A stretch of 64,000 nt of DNA from Anaerolineaceae bacterium UBA5211 (GCA_002412595.1 DHVJ01000006.1:49293-113292); one strand, 5' to 3'; counted from the first letter of the stretch, positions 26,453 to 34,903 are shown. Notes: a model not told the origin generated them from the letters alone. A program made the numbers and translations.

Positions 26453-26512
26453 ATTGTCATCCTAAGCGAAGCGATCGCGAAGCATCCTCAATGGAGGAAG
26501 GATCTCGGTATG
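26453..26512. repeat. Dispersed inverted repeat, copy 2 (GTCATCCT family, half unit)
   Basis: TTGTCATCCTAAGCGAAGCG begins the copy and AAGGATCTCGG (26498-26508) closes it. It corresponds to one half of the longer elements at 10704 and 43269. Confidence 0.65.
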
Positions 26513-26677
26513 CATACCTTTTTTGTGTACAGGAAAACTTAGGCAAATGGCGCGTATATTCAAATCTACTGAGTACAGGTTGAAACGCGCCCTACGATTG
26601 GGTTGGAGAGGGGCCGCTATAAAAAGCAAAAGGCCGCATAAGAGTTGTGCGGCCTAAGTTGGAAGAAAGAGCTGAGG

Positions 26678-28528
26678 TCAACTGTTCTCTTCCAGGTAAT
26701 CCTGCACAGCCTGGTAGCGGCTGCGGATATGCTCCATCAGGCTGTCCATGCTAGTATCGAAAGCATCCTTGTTCGACAGGGTAGTGTAACCATCCTGCTC
26801 GGCTTCCACGTAAGGCGCGATAAGCTCGTGCAGCGTGGTCAGTTCGCTTTCCAGGGCATCCGGGTCAAAAGCATCCGTGAGAAATTGCTCTACATCTGCA
26901 GAGTATTGCTGTTGGTAAACTTCGTCGGCCAGCAGGTAGGAGATCAGCGGCCAATTGTCGCCGATGTCCTCGTTCCCGATGGAAGTGGAACCGGAGCCCA
27001 TGCCCCCGCGTGCGCCGCCCAGGTTATTGTTGGGTATATTGCCCGGATTGGCCTGCGCATCGGTTTCAGGTGTCGCCTGGACCTGGTCGGTGTTATCGTT
27101 GTCCTGCGGACGGAAACCGCCGCCGGGGACGCCCTGGCCGGCATTATCGTTGTTGCCGCGTCCCCCGCCGCCACCTGTGCTCAAAGACTGGTTGTTATCC
27201 CAGGGAATCCAGACCAGCTGATCGCTGGTTGGGTCGTGGTACAGATAGTAATTGTGCGACATGCTGCCGTAGGTATCCCAGTTTTGCATAACCGTATTGG
27301 CGGCCAGCCACTGCAAGAAGGTATCCACATCAAAGACGGATTCCAGTTCTGCGCGCCAGCTTTGCGGGTCGGTCTGGCGCAGGTCGGAATTCAGGGTTTC
27401 CAACAAAGCTTCCACATCGCTGTAATCGTCCGCTTTCTTGTTGGTTTCCTTGTCATAGCCTGCTTCGTTGTAACTGCCGGCAGCGAAAGTTGCTGCGCTT
27501 CCGGAGGGTTTATAAACATTGCCGCTGTCATCATCAAACTGAGTTTGGATGAGGGTGTCGTCCACTACCTCGACGGCGGTGTAAAGGCCGTAATAGACCG
27601 GGCCGTCGCCGTTGTCAACGTACACCGCATAGAAAGCAGTTTGCGCAGAGGGAACGCCGGCTGCGCGGAACAGATCGGCTGCCACGGTTTCCCGTAAATA
27701 AGATGAGTCAGCAAAGTTGCTGGAAAAAGACAGCTGTTTGAAGCCGTAAAAACGCTGATTTTCAGTGGATGGGTAATTGTCCTCGAATTGGTCGAAGTCC
27801 AGCTTGAAGGGCAGTTTGTTGTTGCCGGAACCCCATGAACTTCTCAGGGAGGAATTGCCTTTCAGGCGGAATCCGACGTGATCCCAGGTCTCGCCATTGA
27901 AACTGATAGTGGCGTCCACCCAAATGGGATTCTCGTCATCATTCCCATCCATCATGCCCCCGCCGCCATTGCCGCGGCCGCCTAAGTTGTTGCCGTTCTG
28001 TTCAGGGCGATCGCCATTAGCGCTGTCTTGCGGGTTGAAATCCCCGCCGCGCTGCGGCGGTTGTGCGGCATCATCACCCTCACCGGAGGGTTCGGCAGTA
28101 ACGGTAGGTTCTTCTGCGGTGCTGGTTGTGCCGGTAGCACGGATGGTTTGGGTTTCAGCCTGTGTGTTATCAGCGCTATTCATCTGAGGGGGATTACCGC
28201 CTTCAGGCCGACCGCCGCCCTGGCCGTTCCCAGGTTGGCCGCCATTAACGCCGTCGGAACGGCTGCTGCTGCCGAATTCGCCGTATTGGTCAGTCATGTC
28301 GTCCACTACAGCTTCCCAGTTATCCGGGGAGATGGTGATATTGATCTGGTTGACCTGGTCGTCCGGCAGCACAACAGCGTAATCTGGCGCCGTATCATTG
28401 GAATGCGAGTAAGAAGCTGACTGCTCCTCAGCGGCCAGACTGGCAGATTGTCCGGATGTGCCAGAACAGCCAATGACCATGGCCGGGATTAGCAGCAGCG
28501 AAATGAATACCAGTATGCTCTTCTTCAT
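26678..28528 (-). CDS. CotH-family lipoprotein (putative secreted protein kinase)
   Basis: The 616-residue protein has a lipoprotein signal (MKKSILVFISLLLIPAMVIGC), a Gly/Asn/Pro-rich low-complexity insert (about 90-200), and the CotH kinase domain: SFNGETWDHVGFRLKGNSSL, LPFKLDFDQFED, YGFKQLSFSSNF, LRETVAADLFRAAGVP, YYGLYTAVEVVDD, and LVWIPWDNNQSLS, where the Asp is expected to bind metal. A second low-complexity insert follows before a helical C-terminus. CotH proteins are atypical kinases known from spore coats and are widespread in non-spore-formers. ATG 28528 is chosen for its signal peptide and the upstream AAAGGG. It is last in a minus-strand row after VTC and DUF4956. Confidence 0.9.
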   Translation of the reverse strand: MKKSILVFISLLLIPAMVIGCSGTSGQSASLAAEEQSASYSHSNDTAPDYAVVLPDDQVNQINITISPDNWEAVVDDMTDQYGEFGSSSRSDGVNGGQPGNGQGGGRPEGGNPPQMNSADNTQAETQTIRATGTTSTAEEPTVTAEPSGEGDDAAQPPQRGGDFNPQDSANGDRPEQNGNNLGGRGNGGGGMMDGNDDENPIWVDATISFNGETWDHVGFRLKGNSSLRSSWGSGNNKLPFKLDFDQFEDNYPSTENQRFYGFKQLSFSSNFADSSYLRETVAADLFRAAGVPSAQTAFYAVYVDNGDGPVYYGLYTAVEVVDDTLIQTQFDDDSGNVYKPSGSAATFAAGSYNEAGYDKETNKKADDYSDVEALLETLNSDLRQTDPQSWRAELESVFDVDTFLQWLAANTVMQNWDTYGSMSHNYYLYHDPTSDQLVWIPWDNNQSLSTGGGGGRGNNDNAGQGVPGGGFRPQDNDNTDQVQATPETDAQANPGNIPNNNLGGARGGMGSGSTSIGNEDIGDNWPLISYLLADEVYQQQYSADVEQFLTDAFDPDALESELTTLHELIAPYVEAEQDGYTTLSNKDAFDTSMDSLMEHIRSRYQAVQDYLEENS

Positions 28529-28559
28529 AAAACCCTTTCCGTGAATCATTTATTGACTA

Positions 28560-29162
28560 TTAATCGCCGTCAATAATGTCGTTATCGCCGTTGCTTCCCT
28601 CGTAAGAAATCTTAAGTTCGGCCGTGTCCTGCAAAAAGTTGATCTTGTTGACTTCCACATCCGAGATGACCAGGCCGGTGCGTTCTTCCAGGTCGCGGAT
28701 CAGCAGGTTGCGATTTTCCGGCTTGATCAGTTCAATCTTCTCATATAGCACCGTTTTGGTCTCATGATATTTGAAGCCCCAGCCTTTTTCGAGGATCATC
28801 AAAAGCGTGAAAACAAAGGCGTAGGAAATTACCAAGGCTATATATTGTTCTGAATCGAGCAACGCGAAATTGATCATGGGCAGAGCCAGCAGCACGAACA
28901 GATAGCTCATTTCGCGCGAGGGGATGGTATCGGTGCGGAAGCGCAGCACGGAGAAGATCGCGAACAGCCCGAACCCGACCCCGAAGCTCAATTCGATGTT
29001 CCCCAGGAAGTTGAAGATCAAGAACAACGTTGAATTGAGCGCCAGGAAGGTGAAGACATACTTCTTCGATTGTTTCTGGTTGTAGTAGATAAAGCGCACA
29101 ATCAGAAGGGCCGTGATGAAGTTGATGAAAATATTCATAAGTAATAAAAGTTCAGAAGGCAT
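28560..29162 (-). CDS. DUF4956 membrane protein
   Basis: The 200-residue protein has about four membrane helices in its first two thirds (about 8-25, 36-75, 85-102 and 107-122), with the conserved GLFAIFSVLRFRTD, followed by a soluble tail (ENRNLLIRDLEERTGLVISDVEVNKINF). The family is repeatedly found beside VTC-type polyphosphate polymerase and CotH genes, and its role is unknown. The start overlaps the VTC gene stop by 11 nt, indicating coupled translation. Confidence 0.87.
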   Translation of the reverse strand: MPSELLLLMNIFINFITALLIVRFIYYNQKQSKKYVFTFLALNSTLFLIFNFLGNIELSFGVGFGLFAIFSVLRFRTDTIPSREMSYLFVLLALPMINFALLDSEQYIALVISYAFVFTLLMILEKGWGFKYHETKTVLYEKIELIKPENRNLLIRDLEERTGLVISDVEVNKINFLQDTAELKISYEGSNGDNDIIDGD

Positions 29163-29985
29163 AATTTAAATTCCTTTGCAGGGAAGTCTTGATAATTTCT
29201 ATATTGGGCTTGAATTTATTTGCTTTCAACTGCGGCGTCAATAACGCCATGCTGATGCAGTACTTGCTGAAATTGACCGGCTTGATGCTGCGGTCCTTCA
29301 TGGCCCGGTAGAACTCAGTGTGCAGCGAGCGGCTGCTTTGTTTGATCTCCGCGATGGCGAACGGATTCCAGGAAATGAAACCGTTCTGGTTATAAGCACT
29401 GAAATTCAAGTCGATGGTCACGCGTTCCAGGGAATGCTTGTTGACCAGGGTCATGCGGTTATAGCGGTTCCAGATGACTGGTTTGAGCGGCACCAATCCC
29501 AACCGGTATGATTGGCTGATGAATTGATACTGGTCCGGGGTCAGCCGGTTGGAAATATCGCGAATTTCCATGCGGGTCTTGATGGTGCGGTCTTTGTTGT
29601 CTTTCTCTTTGATTTCCAGAAAACTACAACTGCTGTTTATATACTTGCGCATGCGGATCTTGAAGCGCGGGCGCTTTCCGTTGTGGTGGTCATAATAATT
29701 GTCGAAATTCAGTGTATCGAAATACAGTGTTAGATAAGGCTGCAGCGTGGTCTCTTTGATTTCCAGAATTGCATAATCTTGCTGCACTTCTGAGAGGATC
29801 TGCGGCAGGCTGTCTGCATCGAATAGAAACTTAGTGTCCACACGGTCCTGTAACCTATGGTCTTCCAATTCCTTCAGACCGATGGATTTGAAGTTGGACA
29901 GGACGCGGCTCATATAGAATAAATCAACTGCCTGAACCGTTGTTTGCATTTCGTCTTGAGTTGAAAGTAATTTTTGTGTTTTCAT
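29152..29985 (-). CDS. VTC-domain protein (polyphosphate polymerase-like)
   Basis: The 277-residue protein carries the VTC tunnel fold, a CYTH relative: RVDTKFLFD, LYFDTLNFDNYYDHHNGKRP, RFKIRMRKY, CSFLEIKEKDN, RTIKTRMEI, VTIDLNFSAY and FAIAEIKQSS. The paired Arg/Lys residues and acidic ends of strands are those expected to bind polyphosphate and metal. By family it would make or bind polyphosphate, but neither is shown here. AGGTGA lies 5 nt before ATG 29985, so the longer upstream frame is rejected. It is followed by DUF4956 and CotH. Confidence 0.87.
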   Translation of the reverse strand: MKTQKLLSTQDEMQTTVQAVDLFYMSRVLSNFKSIGLKELEDHRLQDRVDTKFLFDADSLPQILSEVQQDYAILEIKETTLQPYLTLYFDTLNFDNYYDHHNGKRPRFKIRMRKYINSSCSFLEIKEKDNKDRTIKTRMEIRDISNRLTPDQYQFISQSYRLGLVPLKPVIWNRYNRMTLVNKHSLERVTIDLNFSAYNQNGFISWNPFAIAEIKQSSRSLHTEFYRAMKDRSIKPVNFSKYCISMALLTPQLKANKFKPNIEIIKTSLQRNLNYAF

Positions 29986-30110
29986 AATGGTCACCTGACT
30001 ATATTTATAAAACGAAGGCCTCTTTTTGCCATCCAGCACCGGGAGGAATAAAAATCCGCCTTAAGGCGGATTTAATTTATTGTTAAGAATTTAATAATCA
30101 TACGCCCGGA

Positions 30111-30590
30111 TTATAAATCAGCCGGGTTGACCCCTTCCGACAGATCGCAAATGCCGCTGCCGTCCTGGTCGCGGAAACGGCGGCAATGACCAGGGTAGCT
30201 GCATCCGCGATTACACAGGACCACGAGCGGATTGGATTGGGTAGAATTTTCTGTTTGGGCAATGGGAGCTGCGGTTTGGGTAGTTTCAGCAGTTGGTTCC
30301 TGTGCGGCGGAGGTCTGCGGTTCATTTCCCTGGTTGATTTGAGCGGAAATGTTTTCAGAGTAATCGCAGTACCCTGAAGCGTTGCTGTCGATATAGTTGC
30401 TGCACTGGCCTGGGTAAGGGTCGTTGGTCAGCGCGTACGGGCAGCTGCTGATGGCGGCCGCAGCTCCACCCGAATCCAGGCGGGTGCAGGCGCTGCCAAA
30501 CAAAACAGCCAGAGCGCAGATCCCGGAAAATCTCAGGAACCTGCGCCGGTCCATGGCATCTTTCAACGATAGTATGTCTTTTTCAGTCAT
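30111..30590 (-). CDS. Tat-type Cys-rich lipoprotein with two Cys/Asp repeats
   Basis: The 159-residue protein has a twin-arginine signal (DRRRFLRFSG) ending in the lipobox-like FGSAC (Cys35). Two similar modules are separated by a Thr/Gln/Ala-rich linker: CPYALTNDPYPGQC...DSNASGYCDYSE and CNRGCSYPGHC...DQDGSGICDLSE. Each pairs a YPG.C motif with an Asp-rich loop that recalls EF-hand-like calcium loops. Export folded through Tat suggests a cofactor or metal site. The partner gene immediately upstream (6 nt) encodes a DUF4405 membrane protein, so a two-protein redox unit is inferred. Confidence 0.75.
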   Translation of the reverse strand: MTEKDILSLKDAMDRRRFLRFSGICALAVLFGSACTRLDSGGAAAAISSCPYALTNDPYPGQCSNYIDSNASGYCDYSENISAQINQGNEPQTSAAQEPTAETTQTAAPIAQTENSTQSNPLVVLCNRGCSYPGHCRRFRDQDGSGICDLSEGVNPADL

Positions 30591-30596
30591 CTTGGT

Positions 30597-31100
30597 CTAT
30601 TCCGATTGCAGTGCTTCGCGAACGACCGGCTTGCGGCTTTTGGGAAGCAGGCTTTTCAGTATTTTGAAGATGGTTTTTACATTAAGCAGTAAGTGCCCCG
30701 CAATCATATAAATGGTCAGGTTCGTGGCGGTGACATGGATTATCTTCAGTGAATGCGAATGCAGTCCGCTCAATCCAAATGTGGGGAGCACGCTTTTCGA
30801 CATGAGGATGCCGCTGATGATGATGGTGAAGAAAGCTGCGAAGCCGACAATGTCGAGCACCAGTTTAAGCTGCTGCACCAGGTTGGTGGTTTTGAAAAAA
30901 TTCTTAACCATGTTCAGCAACCAGCGCCAATGCATCACCAAATGCAGGATCAGGATCAAGCCCAGGGCCAAGCCGAACCATTCGTGGAAAGCGATACCGG
31001 TCAGTTTGACTTGGTTGACTAACCAAAAGCCGCCCAATAACAAGGCGTCCACGGCCAGCAACAGGATGTTTTTATTTGAGATAATTTTTTTTGATTCCAT
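30597..31100 (-). CDS. DUF4405 membrane protein (cytochrome b-like)
   Basis: The 167-residue protein has four hydrophobic helices with histidines placed as in small cytochrome b-type proteins: HEWFGLALG, HLVMHWRW, LHSHSLKIIH and YMIAGHLLLN. Haem binding is a family-based inference. GAGG is about 6 nt before the ATG. It is the first gene of the pair with the Tat Cys-rich protein. An 11-bp inverted repeat sits 38 nt upstream. Confidence 0.85.
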   Translation of the reverse strand: MESKKIISNKNILLLAVDALLLGGFWLVNQVKLTGIAFHEWFGLALGLILILHLVMHWRWLLNMVKNFFKTTNLVQQLKLVLDIVGFAAFFTIIISGILMSKSVLPTFGLSGLHSHSLKIIHVTATNLTIYMIAGHLLLNVKTIFKILKSLLPKSRKPVVREALQSE

Positions 31101-31138
31101 TTTGCGCCTCTGTGTCTATTTTCTTTTGTTGATAGAGA

Positions 31139-31172
31139 ATTTCCCGGGGAGGAGGAGTAGGCCCCGGGAAAT
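31139..31172. promoter_or_regulatory. Perfect 11-bp inverted repeat upstream of the DUF4405 operon
   Basis: ATTTCCCGGGG (31139-31149) and CCCCGGGAAAT (31162-31172) flank a 12-nt loop. On the plus side a CTTTT follows, but no plus-strand gene lies upstream, so an operator or leader hairpin for the minus-strand operon is more likely than a terminator. Confidence 0.5.
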
Positions 31173-31365
31173 CTTTTGGTTCAAAAACATATAAATTTGT
31201 AAAGGAGAGAAGATGTTTTTTGAACGATCAACAATGCCAATGATATGGTTGCAAGGGAGTTTTGCCATCCGGCGCACGGTGGAATTCGGGTCAGCCTTTT
31301 GCTGGAGTTTCGAGTGGACTTGAGATGGAGGGAAAATTAATAATTAAGGGGCGGAAAAATAGGGG

Positions 31366-32061
31366 TTAATCGGCTTGTTCGAGGTTTTGATAATAATCGC
31401 ATACCGTGCATAGCGGGCAGCGTTCGCATTCGGGTTTGCGTGCGTGGCAGATCTCGCGACCCAGGCGGATGATGTTCAGGTGGCCGGGTCCGTATTGATC
31501 CGGGGTGAAAAGTTGCTCCAGCCAGGTATGCGCTTTTTCCACGCTCATTTTCTGCGGGCGCAGACCCAACCGTCCGCTGACACGATAGACATGTGTATCC
31601 ACCGGCAGCGCCGGAATGCCCAGCGAGAACTGCAGCACGATGGCGGCGGTTTTTGGCCCCACACCGTTGAAACGGCTCAGCCAGGCGTGGGCATCTTCAC
31701 GCGTTTCTTCTTTGAGGAAATTCAGGTCCAAATCGCCGCGTTCTTCCGAAATTTGGAGCAGAATGGCCTGCATGCGCGGACCTTTCTGGTTGGCCAGTCC
31801 GGCCGGTCGGATGGCTTCCTGCACTTCCTCTTGCGGGGCGTCCCGCACGGCTTCCCAGGTGGGAAAGCGCTCTTTCAGGCGGTTGAAAGCCACATCGCGG
31901 TTGACATCGTTGGTATTCTGCGAAAGGATGGTTGAAATCAATTCATCCACGGCCGGCAGCGGCTGGCGCCACTCAGGAATACCGTAGAAATTAACCAGCA
32001 GGCGGTAAACAGTTTGGGCTTTTTTGATTAAATTCTTATCAGGTTGTGGAACGGTTTTCAT
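31366..32061 (-). CDS. nth: Endonuclease III-like HhH-GPD DNA glycosylase
   Basis: The 231-residue enzyme removes oxidised pyrimidines. The helix-hairpin-helix FNGVGPKTAAIVL carries the catalytic Lys, VDTHVYRVSGRLGL supplies the catalytic Asp, and the C-terminal iron-sulphur ligands CHARKPECERCPLCTVC keep the C-x6-C-x2-C-x5-C spacing. All active-site residues are intact. Its ATG overlaps the asparaginase stop by 4 nt, so it is the third gene of a minus-strand operon. Confidence 0.93.
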   Translation of the reverse strand: MKTVPQPDKNLIKKAQTVYRLLVNFYGIPEWRQPLPAVDELISTILSQNTNDVNRDVAFNRLKERFPTWEAVRDAPQEEVQEAIRPAGLANQKGPRMQAILLQISEERGDLDLNFLKEETREDAHAWLSRFNGVGPKTAAIVLQFSLGIPALPVDTHVYRVSGRLGLRPQKMSVEKAHTWLEQLFTPDQYGPGHLNIIRLGREICHARKPECERCPLCTVCDYYQNLEQAD

Positions 32062-33122
32062 GCGGGCAGATTTTCCAATGCCTGCAGCAGTTCGAGAGAG
32101 GGGCGAATTTCGCCAATTTCCATTCCACGCCAGTTGTACACTGGCCGGCGGTCATAATCCGCCAGGTCGCGGATTTCCTCACTGCACAGGACTTTGAGTT
32201 GTTTGAGAACCTGCAGGGCCACCACGCAGCCGGCCCGCAGAGAAAGGTCGCCGTCAGCGATCTTGATGCTGATGCCCAAACCGCTGGGAAACAAGCCGGA
32301 ATGGCCTGGCATCACGCCGATACCGTGAAAACCTTCCGCGCCGATCTTGGTCACCAGGCTGCCGCCGGCTGCGGACATCATGTCCGTGTCAAAACGCTCC
32401 GGGCCGCCCACCATGAACGGGTGGGCCATCATGGCAGTAGTGATCTTGTCACAAGCCGTCGCGCGGGGTTCACCCAGTGCGTCCGGTTGGCTGAGGCGCG
32501 CGTAGGCAGCGGCGCTGTTGGGCAGCGGTACGGCGAACACCGGAGCAGAACAGCCGTCCGTGCCAAGTTTTATTGTGTCTATATCCACGCCGCACATCTC
32601 GGCAAAGGTGCGCAGCATGGCTTGCTGGACAGGATGCTGCGGATCCAGGTAGTTATCCATGGGCGCGCCGATCATTTTAGCGAAAGCCAGCATGCCGCTG
32701 TGCTTACCGGAGCAGTCGTGTTGGTTGGGGTGAAAGGCTTCGCCCTTCATCATTTTTTCGCGGGCGGTTTCAGGGTCGTAGGGTGTGTGAATGCCGCACT
32801 GCAGCATACTTTCCTGAATGCCAATCTTGGCTTGCAGGGCATCCAATACTTGCACATGTTCATCTGTCCCGGAATGCGAAGCGCAAATAATGGCGATTTC
32901 CTGCAGTGTCAGGTCGTATTCCTGCACGCCGCCGGTTTCTAAAAAAGCCAGGGTCTGAAAGGGTTTGGCAGAAGAGCGCAGGTAAAAAGGACTGGACATA
33001 TCGCCCAAAGAGAAAATGACATTCCCGTCGGGTTGGGCAATCGCCAGGCTGCCGTAATGGACAGATTCCACAATACTACCGCGCGTGACTTCAACCAGAG
33101 GAACATGATTGCGCGGCTGCAT
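32058..33122 (-). CDS. L-asparaginase II family protein
   Basis: The 354-residue protein matches the PF06089 (Rhizobium etli-type, class 3) asparaginases, unrelated to the bacterial type I/II enzymes: VEVTRGSIVESVHYGSLAI, MSSPFYLRSSAKPFQ, ICASHSGTDEHV, CSGKHSGMLA, LGTDGCSAPVFA and GPERFDT. The SSAK and CSGKHSGM motifs contain the serine, lysine and cysteine residues tied to activity in that family. It starts 3 nt after the MBL-fold gene stop and ends overlapping nth. Confidence 0.9.
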   Translation of the reverse strand: MQPRNHVPLVEVTRGSIVESVHYGSLAIAQPDGNVIFSLGDMSSPFYLRSSAKPFQTLAFLETGGVQEYDLTLQEIAIICASHSGTDEHVQVLDALQAKIGIQESMLQCGIHTPYDPETAREKMMKGEAFHPNQHDCSGKHSGMLAFAKMIGAPMDNYLDPQHPVQQAMLRTFAEMCGVDIDTIKLGTDGCSAPVFAVPLPNSAAAYARLSQPDALGEPRATACDKITTAMMAHPFMVGGPERFDTDMMSAAGGSLVTKIGAEGFHGIGVMPGHSGLFPSGLGISIKIADGDLSLRAGCVVALQVLKQLKVLCSEEIRDLADYDRRPVYNWRGMEIGEIRPSLELLQALENLPA

Positions 33123-33125
33123 GGC

Positions 33126-33971
33126 TCAGGACACCTTTTTAGAGAGAAAGTTGAGGCAGTATTGGCTAAATCCGTAAGCCAGGCGCGTGCGGAAGATTTC
33201 CATTTCCACTTTATTCCTGGCTTTGAATTCATCGGCCAGTGATGCGCCGGTTTCTTCGATTTGTACCAGGTCGCTCTTGCTGTTGGTGGTCTTTTCTGCC
33301 AGCCGCTGCACTTTTTTGAGAAACTTTTGCAGTTCGCGCGCGTCATCTTTGGTGACTGTGCTGCCGCGGCTGCTGATCAAGATATAGTCTTTATACTCAT
33401 TGGATTTGAGCAATTCCAGGCTTTCCATCCATAGGTCCAGGTCGGCAGCAGCCAGGAAGGGCGGCTGGTTGACTGGCACGGTGTCGCCAAGGAAGATTAC
33501 TTTGCGCTCCGGCAGGACGACCCAAATGGAACCGCGCGCCGGGCCGGGATGATACTCCAGCAGCAAAGGTTTGTCGTCCCAGTTAATACTCATTTCGTTG
33601 GTGAAGGTGATTTCCGGGTGGGCCCAGTGTATGCTGTTGACTTCGCTGATAGACTCCCAAATTGAACCGGTGCGGGAGGTCTGTGGTTTACCGGCCGAAT
33701 TGCGCCCGGTAATGGCCTGCGCGGTTTTTTCATGCGCGATGATGGAACAGCGCATGGCTCGCGCGCCCAGACAGCGGTCAAAATGTTCATCCAGCAGCAC
33801 CAGCAGGCGTTCTGCTCCGCTGTTGCGTGAACAGCTGGACCGCCAAATTTGTGCATCCTTCATGCTGATGGGGGCATCAATCATGATTACCCCGTTGGGT
33901 GTTTGAACGGCTCCAAGTGTGACGCCATCGTACTCGGTCTCAATAAACACACCTGAAACAATTTCTTTCAT
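33126..33971 (-). CDS. Degenerate metallo-beta-lactamase-fold protein
   Basis: The 281-residue protein keeps the MBL fold pattern: GAVQTPNGVIMIDAP, LLVLLDEHFDRCLGARA in place of HxHxDH, a YHPGPARGSIWVVLPERKVIFLGDTV segment, and a C-terminal helical region. The zinc motif is incomplete: LDEHFDRC offers one His and one or two Asp where three His and one Asp are normal. It may bind a single metal or none. AGGAAAGGG lies 5 nt before the ATG. First in an operon with asparaginase and nth. Confidence 0.75.
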   Translation of the reverse strand: MKEIVSGVFIETEYDGVTLGAVQTPNGVIMIDAPISMKDAQIWRSSCSRNSGAERLLVLLDEHFDRCLGARAMRCSIIAHEKTAQAITGRNSAGKPQTSRTGSIWESISEVNSIHWAHPEITFTNEMSINWDDKPLLLEYHPGPARGSIWVVLPERKVIFLGDTVPVNQPPFLAAADLDLWMESLELLKSNEYKDYILISSRGSTVTKDDARELQKFLKKVQRLAEKTTNSKSDLVQIEETGASLADEFKARNKVEMEIFRTRLAYGFSQYCLNFLSKKVS

Positions 33972-34046
33972 GCAAACCCTTTCCTGATTACTTGCTGGAA
34001 TCTATTTTTTGAATTGCTGGAGAGTATAACATAAACAACTGCTGCC

Positions 34047-34868
34047 TTATTCCGGCAGCCAATTCTTTGAAATTTGGGATTTAATAGACCGCCGCACCAG
34101 ATTGCAGCGCGGGCAGGACAGACTGTTGCATAACAATGAGAATGGATCATCCTTGATCAGGGCAACAGCAGAGTTGACCAGGATATCTAACGGCACGGCA
34201 TACCAGGCCGCGTCCCCCACGGTGGTCACGCGCAATTCATCCTGTAAATAGTAATTGATCTTATGAAAGCCGTCAGAACAACCGGGAAAATGCGCGCATT
34301 CGACAATGCCATCTTCGCTCAGTGCCCAACGCACGAATTGCTTGCGGCTGGCCAGAAATTCAGCGTAGTGCAGGCTGAAATTCTCTGCGGGCTGCGCGCC
34401 AATGAGGGCTACCCAGCCGTGCAGTTCCATCAACTTGCGGATGGGCGCGTAGGGATCCTGCGGAGTTTGGTCGATCAAGGCTACATCCAGACCCAACCCG
34501 CAAAATGACAGAATCGGATGGCTGGAGCGGTAAGTGCCCGGGTAAGCACGCAGCGCTTCGCACGCTTGCGCTTCCGGCAGGTCGCAGGGCAGATGCGGGG
34601 AGAAGATGGCCGCGTTCAGGTTGGTGTCGCGCCCGCTGCCGTAATCCAGGTTATTCTCTGCCGGGCCTTTCTCCGGGATGATCATGGTACTGGTGGTAAA
34701 AACTGGCATCATCACATTGTCGATGGTGGCCAGAATAGCACCCAGCAGCGTTTCCATACCGCCCCGGATTTCTCCCAGGCGTGAGGGGGCCACATGCGCC
34801 AGCACGGGTGTGCTGCGGTCCAGGCCCAATCTTTCCAATCCAAGTGTGATGTCGCGATAGCTGATCAT
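34047..34868 (-). CDS. AAC(3)-family aminoglycoside N-acetyltransferase-like protein
   Basis: The 273-residue protein fits the aminoglycoside 3-N-acetyltransferase fold: VLAHVAPSRLGEIRGG near the N-terminus, MMPVFTTSTMI, YRSSHPILSFCGLG, PYAPIRKL and NFSLHYAEF, whose His is the expected catalytic base. Many chromosomal members are not resistance determinants, so the substrate is open. Its C-terminal tail has LCNSLSCPRC, a pair of cysteines not usual in the family. The ATG at 34868 suits the family N-terminus but lacks a Shine-Dalgarno. The longer frame from a TTG at 34928 is also open. Confidence 0.8.
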   Translation of the reverse strand: MISYRDITLGLERLGLDRSTPVLAHVAPSRLGEIRGGMETLLGAILATIDNVMMPVFTTSTMIIPEKGPAENNLDYGSGRDTNLNAAIFSPHLPCDLPEAQACEALRAYPGTYRSSHPILSFCGLGLDVALIDQTPQDPYAPIRKLMELHGWVALIGAQPAENFSLHYAEFLASRKQFVRWALSEDGIVECAHFPGCSDGFHKINYYLQDELRVTTVGDAAWYAVPLDILVNSAVALIKDDPFSLLCNSLSCPRCNLVRRSIKSQISKNWLPE

Positions 34869-34903
34869 AGTTTTTTGTAAAGCAGTAAGGAAATTATAAA
34901 TGC

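Larger units (their letters stand above)
26115..26677. other. Gene-free stretch of dispersed repeats
   Basis: No credible gene. It holds, in order: a GTCCTGAGC...GGATTCCC segment (about 26199-26250); ACCACAGATAAACACAGAT (26270-26288), a phrase echoed at 50712; CATTCACCTGCCCCCTCCGG (26328-26362), echoed at 50820; two IS-like end units (26404-26444); and a GTCATCCT repeat copy (26453-26512). It reads as a scrap yard of mobile or repeat sequences between two operons. Confidence 0.7.

Noticed and set aside
26318..26542. 74-codon plus-strand frame in the repeat-rich gap
   Set aside because: It runs through three repeat types and has no ribosome binding site or protein-like pattern.
26645..27697. 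350-codon plus-strand frame opposite the CotH gene
   Set aside because: It is the shadow of the CotH coding strand; that strand has signal peptide, domain motifs and operon context, and this one has none.
34047..34868. Calling the AAC(3)-like gene an antibiotic resistance gene
   Set aside because: The family contains many chromosomal proteins of unknown substrate, and nothing here suggests transfer or selection for resistance.
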